In this document: positions 21,403 through 30,436 of the stretch, piece after piece | How positions within the stretch are numbered: position 1 is the first letter of the stretch | How the letters are laid out: each line of letters starts with the position of its first letter | Assembly (NCBI GenBank): GCA_030144725.1 | Contig: JASKMD010000008.1 | Span: forward strand, 20,709,593-20,773,592 | Reading direction: 5' to 3' | Length of the DNA stretch: 64,000 nucleotides | Source: Haematococcus lacustris | Lineage: Eukaryota; Chlorophyta; Chlorophyceae; Chlamydomonadales; Haematococcaceae | Made by a program: the position numbers and the translations under genes | Notes under the pieces: model-generated | Databases searched by the model: none | What the model was told of the DNA's origin: nothing | What the model saw: only the letters and a program-made list of their open reading frames with translations

Positions 21403-21791
21403 AATTAGTTCGCCATGTTGTGATTGGCACAAATTTGCCCCCCTACCCTTGCCAAGAGAGTTGCTCAAGAGCTCGTGAATTGTGCATTCACACGTGAGGT
21501 ATTCGGGCGACCCCAACTAACAAAAAATGACAGGAAACCGACCCCTGGTAGTAGGACGGCTGTAACTCTGCACTCACCACGCCTAAAACTGTGCTAGATG
21601 GTTCACAATGTAGGCAACCCAGCCAGCTACCTTTCACCCATCCAGAATAACTATTCAATAACTAGGCCGTACACAACAAAGCATCAAAGTTAGTGATTCA
21701 AGTTTGAACCGTTGCGGGCCATGCAGTCATCGTTTCGACCGCCCGCGTCGCTTAGGCTGCTCTACATGAGCATGCGCGTCGGCAGCAGCAG

Positions 21792-21974
21792 TCAAATACG
21801 AGAACTGAGCTGGTTGAGCCGCTCAAGCTGTGCCCGTAACTTCATGGTCTCACCCTGTGCCTTCTTCATCTGAGCTTTCAAGCCACTAGGGCAACACTCA
21901 AAGCCTGCCTTGGGTGAGGCATGCAACTCTTGCAGGTGTCGGCGCCGCTTCTTGCTGTGCCTCTTACCCCCCAT
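21792..21974 (-). CDS. Small basic coiled-coil ORF, unknown
   Basis: A 60-codon ORF from ATG at 21974. It starts GGKRHSKKRRRH, a very basic stretch, has a short linker with CC, then a Lys/Gln/Leu helix (KAQMKKAQGETMKLRAQLERL) that looks like a short coiled coil. It lies between ZW10 and a LINE on the opposite strand. I do not recognise the family. It could be a small nuclear or nucleolar protein, a remnant of a transposon ORF1, or chance. No upstream exons were seen. Confidence 0.35.
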   Translation of the reverse strand: MGGKRHSKKRRRHLQELHASPKAGFECCPSGLKAQMKKAQGETMKLRAQLERLNQLSSRI

Positions 21975-22046
21975 GGTGGTGGCTAGGGCGGGGGGTGGAA
22001 TGGGAAGCAGGCAGCGAGCAAGGGAGCAGATTAGAGGGCTTGGAGG

Positions 22047-22183
22047 TTGTGGGCTTGGAGGTTTTGGGCTGGGAGGGGTGGGCTGGGAGGGGGTGGGCTG
22101 GGAGGGGTGAGCTGGGAGGGGTGGGCTGGGAGGGGTCGGCTAGGAGGGGGTGAGCTGGGAGGGGTGAGCCAGGAGGGGGACAC
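22047..22183. repeat. GGGAGGGGTGGGCT-type minisatellite
   Basis: About ten imperfect copies of a 13-15 bp unit (variants of gctgggaggggtg) ending about 80 bp before the LINE ORF opens. Confidence 0.8.
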
Positions 22184-22262
22184 TCAGGCAAATCATCAGC
22201 ACGCCATGCAACCGGAGTGCCGGCAACAATTCTCCGTCCGAGGCAATGTTAGGCAAAAGTGA

Positions 22263-24869
22263 GGTCCAATACTCCCTGACTCCATCAACCGCTTTGTGCA
22301 TGACATCATTTCACGGGCTGCGGGCAGTGCGGGGATGCTCAGGCCAAGGCTCTGCCCCTTGGCACGTGTTGACAAGCACACCACAGTTAAGCCTGCCTGG
22401 TTTGACCGGTCATGCAAGGAGGCTAAAGCCGCACTCTGGCAGGCTCTGCGTAGCGGCGAGGCCTTGCACCTTTACAGGGCTAGAAAGCAGGCCTATAGGA
22501 GGCTGGTTGCTAGAGCTAAGTCTGCGTGGTCCAAGCACAGAGCTGCCAAGCTTCTAGACATGCTCAAGCACAACCCTGGGGATGCACTCAAGATGCTCCG
22601 AGTCAAGCACGCACGCCAGCAGTCCATGGTTCCCATTGACAAGTGGCATCAGCATCTGCAGGCATATTTCACAACCACCACTACGACACACGAAGCACCC
22701 GATGTGATCCCTGAGCCAGCCAGGACCAGGCAAGCTGTGCCTGCCCATTTGCAAGCCGTCCCTCTTGGGAGAGGCAGACTTCACTCTGTCCCTGCCCCTG
22801 TCACAACACATCCGCCTGCCTATGAGCTGCCCCATCTTGACAACATCACATCCATTGTTCAAGCACAACTACGTGAGCTCAACAATGACACAGCACCTGG
22901 CCTGGATGGGCTCCCAGCCCCCTTTATTAAGCACGCTCGCATAGTTGAGGAGGGTGTTGCCTCTTACTTGTTGCTCCCTCTGCTTGCCACATGGTTTCAC
23001 AGCATGATGCGCACCGGGATTGTCCCAGCGGCATGGAAGGTAGCTAGAATCAGCCCCCTCTTCAAGGACACAGACCCCACAGACCCCAACAAGTACAGAA
23101 TGCTTGCTGTGAGTAGTGTGTTGTACCGCCTGTATGCTAACGTCTTGCGGCATGTGCTGACTGCCTGGTGCATGACACACAAAGTGCTGCCAGCTGAGCA
23201 GTTTGGGTTCATTCCGGGACGCAGCACCATGCAACCCATGTTCATTCTGCGCCATCTTGTCCATGCTCAAAAGGCTAGCTCAGATGCCAAGCACCGCAAG
23301 CTTTTCACTGCCTTCATTGACTTCAAACAGGCCTATGACCACATACCTCGACAACAATTGTGGGAACACTTGCGCGATGGGGTCAAGCTGCCACAGCCCT
23401 TGCTTGCCTGCCTGGAGGGTCTGTATAGGGATGATAGCTATGTGTTGATAGATGGCCCCCACCGCACCCCCCCAGTGACTCCTGACCAAGGTGTCAAGCA
23501 AGGCTGCCCCATCAGCCCACTCCTGTTTGCTCTCTATGTTCACGACATTAGTAAGGAGTTCCTTGGCCCTGTTGATGCTGTGAGGGTGCAAGGCACACCT
23601 GTCACCCACTTCATGTATGCTGATGACCTGACCCTGGTGAGCACCTCACCCCACGGGCTGCAGCGGCTGGTCTGCCAGCTGCAAGGCTTTGCAGACAGGA
23701 AACACCTTACAGTCAATGTGGGCAAGTCAAAGGTGATGGTCTTCAATGGCAACTCACAAACTGCTGCACCAAGCATTGGGTACAAGCATGAGATCCTGCC
23801 TGTGGTGAGAGAGTTCAAGTACTTAGGCATGCACTTCAACCCCAGCGCCACCCCTGCTTTTGCTGCCACTCATATGAGGGCTGGCATGTTCCTCGCCATG
23901 CGCCAGGCGTGCAAGCGTGCCAGAGAGTATGGGGTCCTGCATGATCCATATGCCCTGTGTCACTTCATTAGAGCGTTCGTGCTCCCATTGGGACTGTATG
24001 GCAGCCAGGTATGGGGCACTGCTTTCCTTGGGCATGGTGTGCAACTCTCCAACTCAGTGCAAACACGCATGCTCAGCTTTCTCAGGTTTGCTGCCAGGGT
24101 ACGTAGCTCAGTGTCAGGCCTGATGGTGCTGCATGAGTTGGGGCAGCTGCCCCTCCAGCTTTACTGGCTAAGGGCTGCATGCAAGTTCTGGAACACTGCC
24201 AAACTTTCCCATAGTGACCTGCTAATGAGGGTCATCAAGGCAGATGTGGAGTTAGGCAGGAGCTGTCAGGCTAGTTGGAGCGCTCAGTTCCAGCTGGCCG
24301 CCAGAGAGCTGATGGGGGATGAGTTTACCTTGAGCCCGGACATGGTCCTAGGCACCAAGGCTTTGGAAGTCAAGTGGCTCGAGAGGTGGGGGAGGCGTTG
24401 GGTTGGGTTTGAGGGTAACCCTAGACTGCCTGAGACGGTGCATCGGGAGAGATGTTCGTATGCTGCATGGTTCAAGCATGGGGACGGCATTGGCATCAAT
24501 CACATGGCACCACATCTGCTGAACAGACAGCTCTCTACAGAAGTTCGCACGAGCTTGACTAGGTTCAGGTTAGGCAACAGCGGTCTGGGGGTGGAGAAGG
24601 CTCGGTTTGAGGGGGTAGCTTTCATTGATCGCACATGCACCAGATGCACAGAGGGGGTAGTGGATGACGCCATGCATTTCATCTTTGAGTGCACTGCCAC
24701 GAGTTCCATCAGGGAGCAGCCGGAGTTTGCCATGACTTTACAGAACAATAATGAGAACTTGCATGACTTCATGTTGAGCCCATGTGCACCTTTGTTTGTG
24801 CACCTTGCTATGAAGTGCGTTACAGAAAGTCCTGAACCCCTTGAGGGGGAGGGCGGCCTAGCAGCCTAA
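22263..24869 (+). CDS. LINE ORF2 fragment: reverse transcriptase with C-terminal zinc knuckle
   Basis: An uninterrupted frame of 868 codons with no obvious native Met at its start. It opens in the linker that normally follows the endonuclease (KPAWFDRSCKEAK, then an Arg/Lys-rich helix). Reverse transcriptase blocks follow: APGLDGLPAPFIKHA, PLFKDTDPTDPNKYR, FGFIPGRSTMQP, FIDFKQAYDHIPR, GVKQGCPISPLLFALYV and the catalytic FMYADDLTLV near residue 450. A cysteine/histidine cluster CTRCTEGVVDDAMHFIFEC near residue 790 is the usual LINE C-terminal zinc knuckle. The clade (L1-like versus another) cannot be fixed without a tree. The frame is open although the copy is 5'-truncated, so insertion is probably recent. 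Confidence 0.9.
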   Translation, partial: GPILPDSINRFVHDIISRAAGSAGMLRPRLCPLARVDKHTTVKPAWFDRSCKEAKAALWQALRSGEALHLYRARKQAYRRLVARAKSAWSKHRAAKLLDMLKHNPGDALKMLRVKHARQQSMVPIDKWHQHLQAYFTTTTTTHEAPDVIPEPARTRQAVPAHLQAVPLGRGRLHSVPAPVTTHPPAYELPHLDNITSIVQAQLRELNNDTAPGLDGLPAPFIKHARIVEEGVASYLLLPLLATWFHSMMRTGIVPAAWKVARISPLFKDTDPTDPNKYRMLAVSSVLYRLYANVLRHVLTAWCMTHKVLPAEQFGFIPGRSTMQPMFILRHLVHAQKASSDAKHRKLFTAFIDFKQAYDHIPRQQLWEHLRDGVKLPQPLLACLEGLYRDDSYVLIDGPHRTPPVTPDQGVKQGCPISPLLFALYVHDISKEFLGPVDAVRVQGTPVTHFMYADDLTLVSTSPHGLQRLVCQLQGFADRKHLTVNVGKSKVMVFNGNSQTAAPSIGYKHEILPVVREFKYLGMHFNPSATPAFAATHMRAGMFLAMRQACKRAREYGVLHDPYALCHFIRAFVLPLGLYGSQVWGTAFLGHGVQLSNSVQTRMLSFLRFAARVRSSVSGLMVLHELGQLPLQLYWLRAACKFWNTAKLSHSDLLMRVIKADVELGRSCQASWSAQFQLAARELMGDEFTLSPDMVLGTKALEVKWLERWGRRWVGFEGNPRLPETVHRERCSYAAWFKHGDGIGINHMAPHLLNRQLSTEVRTSLTRFRLGNSGLGVEKARFEGVAFIDRTCTRCTEGVVDDAMHFIFECTATSSIREQPEFAMTLQNNNENLHDFMLSPCAPLFVHLAMKCVTESPEPLEGEGGLAA

Positions 24870-24893
24870 CGGCTGACGGCTTAAGCGGTGTAA
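22263..24893 (+). mobile_element. 5'-truncated LINE (non-LTR) retrotransposon
   Basis: The element keeps the reverse transcriptase ORF and 3' end but no apurinic-type endonuclease domain is visible upstream. The tail after the stop (taacggctgacggcttaagcggtg) recurs in diverged form near 48950, 49400 and 61730, marking it as the family 3' end. TGTAA occurs at 24889. The 5' limit is the in-frame TGA at 22260; sequence up to 22190 might also belong to it. Confidence 0.85.
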
Positions 24894-25111
24894 GCCACAT
24901 CATCATCAATACAATAGACTTTCACTCTGTACCCTGGACGTGCCCTGGACAAGGTGTACATTGTCGCCATAACTTCCTGACCTAGCCGGTAAAAGCTGCA
25001 AGGGATGGGGCCAGCAGGCACGCCTTTCAATCTAGACTTCGAGAAAGCAGAATTTACAATATCAAGCGTCAGTGTACCGATGTGCTCCACACATTGCAGC
25101 CAGTACCTCAT
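24881..25111 (-). CDS. Unrecognised 76-codon ORF adjoining the LINE tail
   Basis: ATG at 25111, stop at 24881. The peptide starts MRYWLQCVEHIG, contains GVPAGPIPCSFYRLGQEV and ends YCIDDDVAYTA. Codon use looks protein-like and is not low complexity. The last few codons and stop fall in bases shared with other LINE tails (taagcggtg), so the LINE may have landed in, and replaced the end of, a host gene running on the minus strand. No family recognised, and it may be a single remaining exon. Confidence 0.4.
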   Translation of the reverse strand: MRYWLQCVEHIGTLTLDIVNSAFSKSRLKGVPAGPIPCSFYRLGQEVMATMYTLSRARPGYRVKVYCIDDDVAYTA

Positions 25112-26084
25112 CGTGATTCTTGAACACCGTTAGTGACTAGGTGAATCCTAGTCTAGGCTCTGCCCTCTTTGACCTCAACACGTTATACATCATACATCAT
25201 ACATCCCTAGATAGAGTCTAGCCTCTTTGACCTCCATCATCTTTGACCTCCATCATACATCCCCAACAACAACGGCATGCCACTAGCTGGCCACACACAA
25301 ACCTGATAACATTATGCATAGCAAGGGTGCAACATTCCAAGACGTCAGTGCCGCACCTACAGTGCTGCCAGTCGTGCTGGAGCCACAGCCAGTCAGCATG
25401 CAAGCACAACTACAAGTCGAGGTTTCCCTACTTATTGTTCATCAACTATCAGACAGACATGGCTCCACCAGGACTAGGACCAGGACCAGCAATGAGCTAA
25501 TCAGGCCAGTCAAAAGCAGCGTTGGACAGGGCTCATGTGCTGCACGGCATGCCGGCAGGATGTGCCATAGGATAGCGTTCACAGTGGTGCTGGCAGAGAT
25601 GATGCCACTGCTGCTGCTGCTGCTGCACCACTTCCGAACCCACACACTTGGCTTTCCCATGCCGGTGTGTACCTTATGCCAGGTGGCGCTTGATGAAGCC
25701 CATGACGCCCCCTATCTTGGCATTGCCTCCCTGCAGGCAGGCAGCAGACCCGGGCACTGCAGGATGCGCCTTGGGTGGGCAGCGGTAGGGGCGGGGAACA
25801 TCCTGTGCACACTAACCCTCACCCCTTGCTACATCATCTAATCTGCCCCAGTGCTTTCAGCCACACGCATGCTCACAGACAGACACAGACACAGAGACAC
25901 AGAGACACACACGGACACAGAGACACACAGACACACACACAGACACACAGACACACACACACACACCTTGCAGTGCCTCGCTGCACACAGCACCTTGAGG
26001 TAGAGCAGGATGAGCCAGGGAAGGCAAGGATAGCTGGGGCAGGGTGGGCTAGAGCACCTGCTTGGCTGGATGCACTGGTCTGGC
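25112..26084. other. Intergenic between LINE-associated ORF and SnRK2 3' end
   Basis: It contains short repeats of tacatcatacatc (25187-25260), a 175-codon plus frame at 25314-25841 without any family signature, and a CA-type microsatellite. No gene can be supported. Confidence 0.45.
25873..25968. repeat. (CA)n / ACAG microsatellite
   Basis: Run of agacac, acag and acac units. Confidence 0.85.
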
Positions 26085-29000
26085 CTACTGTGGCTTCACT
26101 CCACCATTAGGCAAACCCACCTGGGACGCGCGAGGCACTGGCTCTGATGGTGGGTTTGAGCTTCGTAGGCTGAATGACAATCCAGCCTTGACAGGCTTGG
26201 GTGAGGTGACCTTTCGTGCAGCCTCCAATGTTCCTGCTGGCTGTGGTGCTGCTTGTGCTGCTGCCTGACCTGCTTGCCATGTAGCTTGTTGGATCGCCTG
26301 CTGCTGCTGTGCTGCTGCTGCTGCCGCCGCCGCCTGCTGCTGCTGAGCCGCCTGCTGCTGAGCTGCCAGCTGAGCTGCCACCTGAGCTGCCTGTTGAGCT
26401 GCCTGCTGTGCTGCCTGCTGTGCTGCCAGCTGGGCTGCCTGCTGTGTTGCCAGCTGACCTGCATGCTGTGCTGCTGCAACTGCCTCAGGGCGAGCTGATG
26501 TGGGCTGACTTGCACCGCTGGGGGCTGCAGCCTGCTGCTGTTGCTGTGCCCGCAGCTTCGTCTGCATTTCGTCCACCTGATCAATTGAGGCAGGAGGGCC
26601 TCGAGGCGTTGCGGAGGTGCCTGGGCTGTGGGCCAGCCGGATGATGTGCTGGATCTCTTCTACTGACTGGAGGTAGGTGGCAGGCCTGGCAAAGGCTGAC
26701 GGATCCTGTGTACAAAGGACAACACACGAGACATAGGAAGGGCTGCATGCAAACGGCAGGGGTGCTGCTTATGCAGAGGTGGGCCATGAGGGGGCTGGGT
26801 ATGGGTCAAGGAATGATTGTACTGGGAAGGGGTACTGCAGGGGCACAGTGGTGATGGACTGGGCTGCTGCCCTGGTTTGAAACCTGCCCCGCTGCGGTCC
26901 ACACCACCTGCCAGACATGCCGCACCACCTGCTGACCAAGCAGTTTCATCAGCACCCTCCACTGCCTGCGCCGCATCCTACGTCCCCATCGCTGCTGCCC
27001 CCAACTGCCTGAGCTGCTTGCCTCAGCCACTCGACAGGTTTGCGTTTGCGTGGGCATTGGGTTGTTTGAGCCCACCCACCGCCAGCTCAGCAGGTAGGTT
27101 GACACGAAACCAGGGGTGGGCGCGGATGCCATCTACGGTGATGCGCTGCCTGGGGTCAGCCTTCAGCATGCGCCCCACCAGGTCAAGGCACTCCACGGTC
27201 AGGCGCAGGTTTGATGGGAACACGTACTGCGCGGCAGTGATTCGCTGCGAGGCAGGCACAGGCAAAGGGGAATGCTCAGGGGGTCAGGAGGGTGTGCGGA
27301 GAAGCTGGTCCGCAGGTGAGGGCAAGGGTGGAGGTGCTGGTGGGCCATGGCAGGGGTTGGCAGGGGCACAGGCAGCGGCAGCGGCAGCGGCCTCAAAGCA
27401 GTAAGCCAGCCCAAGGGGGTTGGGCTACGCATTGTTTCTTCAGGCGCTTGGGTGTCAGTCAGCATGGACTGGGCCACTCAGCGGCAGTCAAACTGCAGCT
27501 GGGTGAGCGCGATCAAGCTGCAGAGGCACAGAAAGCTGGGCTGCGTGTTGTACAAGCATGACTGCTGAGTGGGCTATCACTGTGGGCTATCACATGCAGT
27601 GGGCTATCACATGCAAAAGCTGCATGGTGACCCAGCTTGCATGGCCATGCCAACACACCCTGGTCATGCGCACACCTGCATGGTGTTCCTGAAATTGTTC
27701 GGGTCGGCAGGGTCTTCAAAGGGGTAGGCCCCCACCAGCATGACGTAGAGGGTTACCCCGCAGGACCACACGTCTGCTGCCTGGCCGTTGTACTCTGCCC
27801 GCCGCAGCACTTCCGGCGCAATGTACTGCGCGGATTCATAGGGCAGTGGATGGGGCCAGGTGAGGAAGCCTAATGCCAGTCTGGCTGAATCCACACAGCC
27901 TGCCACCAGCCTGCATGCCATGCACCTCCCCGCCTCGCTACCCCTGCCCCATGGTCTGCTGCCAACGCTCCTGCTTGCTGCCTGCCTTGCCTGCCAGGGC
28001 TGCGAGGGCTAACCAGGCTGTGTGGGCTAGCCAGGCTGCTGCACTCCCAGCAGCAGAGTCTTGACCACATCTGAGCAGGCCCACAACTGGGCCGGCCCAC
28101 AGCTGCTCACCGCAGGCGTGCCCACAGTAGACTTGGGGTTCGAGTCTTGCGCGGACTGCGGGCAGGAGGGCAAGCAGGTGCACCATGGCTACGCCAGCTG
28201 CTTGCTGCTCTCAACACAGCGCAGGAGCAGGGCTGCCAGCCTGGCAGAGCTAAACGCTAGTCTCAATGGGTCAAGGCAGTGGAGCACTGCTGTGCCTGCA
28301 TGGGGCATGGGGACAGGAGCACAGAGGGACGCACCTTGGAGTACCCAAAGTCACAGATCTTGACGCGAGGGGCATGGCGCCCATCCAGCAGCGTGTTCTC
28401 AAGCTTCAGGTCGCGGTGGCACACACCCTGCACCCCAGCCGCCGGCAACATGCCTGGTAGCAATGCGGCTGGAGCATAGCACTGTGTTCCTGGTGCACAT
28501 GCTCAGCGGCACAAGCTCCCTGCCAAGGGATAGCTAGTCACAGCTGCCAGTTGATGCTGGCATCCGATAGGGTCAATCTGCCGAGTATGTATGGCATCAA
28601 TGCCATCGCTGGCAGCTGCCAGCCCACGTGCTCACCATGCTATGGCAGTAAGCGACACCAGATACCAATTGCTGCGGTGCAGGGAGGCACGGGGCAAGAG
28701 TTGTTGTCAGGAACGGCAACACGGCAAACAGAAGCAGGGGATGGGAGTGACACTGACCTGAAAGAAGTATCGAGCTTCATCTTCGGAGAAACGCTTGGCC
28801 CGTGTGATTCGATCAAACAGCTCCTGAGCACACACATAACCACTGACCATAACTACTGTGATCAAATCCCTTCCACCATGCTCATCTGCACTATGCTCAT
28901 CTGGACCCTGCTCACCCCTCCAGATGCATATTCCATGACGATGCCTAGGTGCGAAGTTGTGAGGAACACCTGCAGTGGCACAGCATGTGTGATTGGAGGG

Positions 29001-29471
29001 CTGAGCTCAGCTGTAGGTGGTTAGGCGTGCTGGCTATCACCTCGCGGAATGCTATGACGTTGGGATGAACAAGCACGCGATGGTTCAACACCTCTCTCTC
29101 GACATTTTTGTCAATCTGCGAGCGTGTCTCACGGGATTCGTTACGGGCAGTCTACTGCGCCATCGCCACTACGTCATACCTTGTCACCACGCTGCAAGAA
29201 CTTAATCGCACAGTTCGCGCCGTTAGCTGCTTTGAACAGCTTGGCCACCCCAAAATTGCCAGCGCCCAGGTCCTAATCATGCAAAGCGGACAGCAACTGA
29301 TGTCCATCCTTGCTACAAGAGCTGCGCACGAAAAGGAGGGTTGATGGGCTATCAAGTCCGTTGCTGGCTCCTTGCTGCACTTGCTTTGACGTAATAGTAG
29401 TGCTTCAGCCCGCTGCCATCTGGACCAATGCGGGGGGGCAGGGGGGGCTCCTCGACAGGCTGCTTCGCCAT
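26085..29471 (-). CDS. SnRK2: SnRK2-type serine/threonine protein kinase
   Basis: Ten exons on the minus strand; checked exons are 29471-29385, 29272-29180, 29115-29041, 28969-28916, 28823-28758, one ending at 28335, 28155-28111, 27825-27676, 27244-27080 and 26705-26085, all in phase 0. Intron 1 has a GC donor (GCAAGT). Kinase motifs in order: [12 protein letters not shown] (P-loop), [11 protein letters not shown] (ATP lysine), IVMEYASGG (hinge), [15 protein letters not shown] (catalytic loop), KICDFGYSK (metal loop), [15 protein letters not shown] (activation loop with the conserved Ser), [34 protein letters not shown]. These are diagnostic of SnRK2, the stress and osmotic-signalling kinases of plants and algae. 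The start of the exon before HRD (about 28481) is uncertain. The roughly 200-residue C-terminal tail is Gln/Ala-rich instead of the acidic SnRK2 tail. Confidence 0.9.
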
Positions 29472-30436
29472 GATGGCGAGTTAGTGTGGCGCGCTCGACG
29501 CTGCACTAGTGACTGCGCGGAAAGAAGACGCGACCCCAACCATATGTTAACTGATACATTGTAGCAACTGACGCAACTGTCGCCAGAATCTTATACTGAC
29601 TACCTGGGGCGAAGGCCAGTCCACGCCTGCTGTTAAGAAGCGTATGATTTACATATAAGAGGGTTACTTTAAAATCAAGCGAGGAGTGGTCTTGGTGATA
29701 TCTGGCTGGCATTTTCTGAGGTGGTGGCTAGCTTGTGTTGCTGCTGCTGCGCTGCTGCGCGACAGACTTCATATCTCGTCTCACATGTTTTGACATCACA
29801 TGTTTTGACACGTGGCCTGTCATTTCTTTTATCCGAGGGTACCAAGTCGAGCGTATTGCCAAACTTGTCTATCAGACGTGTCAAACGTGTCTATCGCTGT
29901 GCTGCACCATGCTTTGCAGCAACCCTCACGCATATCGACCGCAAATGCGCAAGTAAACTTGGAGGTTTGAAAAGTCGCAGGGGGCTACCGAGAGCCACCA
30001 CAAGGCAAGGCGCAGATGGCCTGTCAGAAGCTTCCTGCGCATCTCCCACCCTTCCCTAGCTGCTTCCTCACTGTTCTTCTTGGGCGATGCAGACACCCTC
30101 ATGAAAACTCACTCAGGCATCTCTCCCACACATGTAGACACTCAGGCACTGCTGAGCAAAACCTCACACACACAAGAGTTGCAGGCCATTGAACTGTGGG
30201 TGCTTCTCCCCCGACCACTGAGTACTCATAGACCATGCGCAACCTTGTCTGAACCCTTGCTTGGGTCGATGCTCCCTGCTGCTCTCCTGCTGCTGCTACT
30301 GCGGTGTGCCACACATCTGGCTTCCCATTGGTTTCATTACAACCAGAATGGTGTGTTACATGCCACGAACTGCACCGCACTGTGGCCCGTACACCATGCT
30401 CCCGTCTTGGTGAGGTCACACCTCCCAGCCTGGCAT
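29472..30436. other. Region between SnRK2 start and the 3' end of the J-ANK-TPR gene
   Basis: It holds the SnRK2 5' region and a dispersed repeat (29984-30310). On the minus strand a TGTAA signal (30360-30356) lies 77 nt after the stop of the J-ANK-TPR gene. Confidence 0.6.
29984..30310. repeat. Dispersed repeat, copy 1
   Basis: Begins ctaccgagagccacc and shares long blocks with 43827-44062, for example accacaaggcaaggcgcagatgg, the gcgatgcagacaccctcatga block and ccatgcgcaaccttgtctgaac. This copy has about 90 bp extra in the middle. No coding capacity or terminal repeats seen. Confidence 0.8.

Noticed and set aside
25314..25841. 175-codon plus-strand frame
   Set aside because: No recognisable domain, low-complexity Leu run and poor start context; kept as unsupported.
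28130..28160. ggttcgagtc considered as a tRNA T-arm
   Set aside because: It lies inside the SnRK2 exon encoding [10 protein letters not shown], and no cloverleaf surrounds it.
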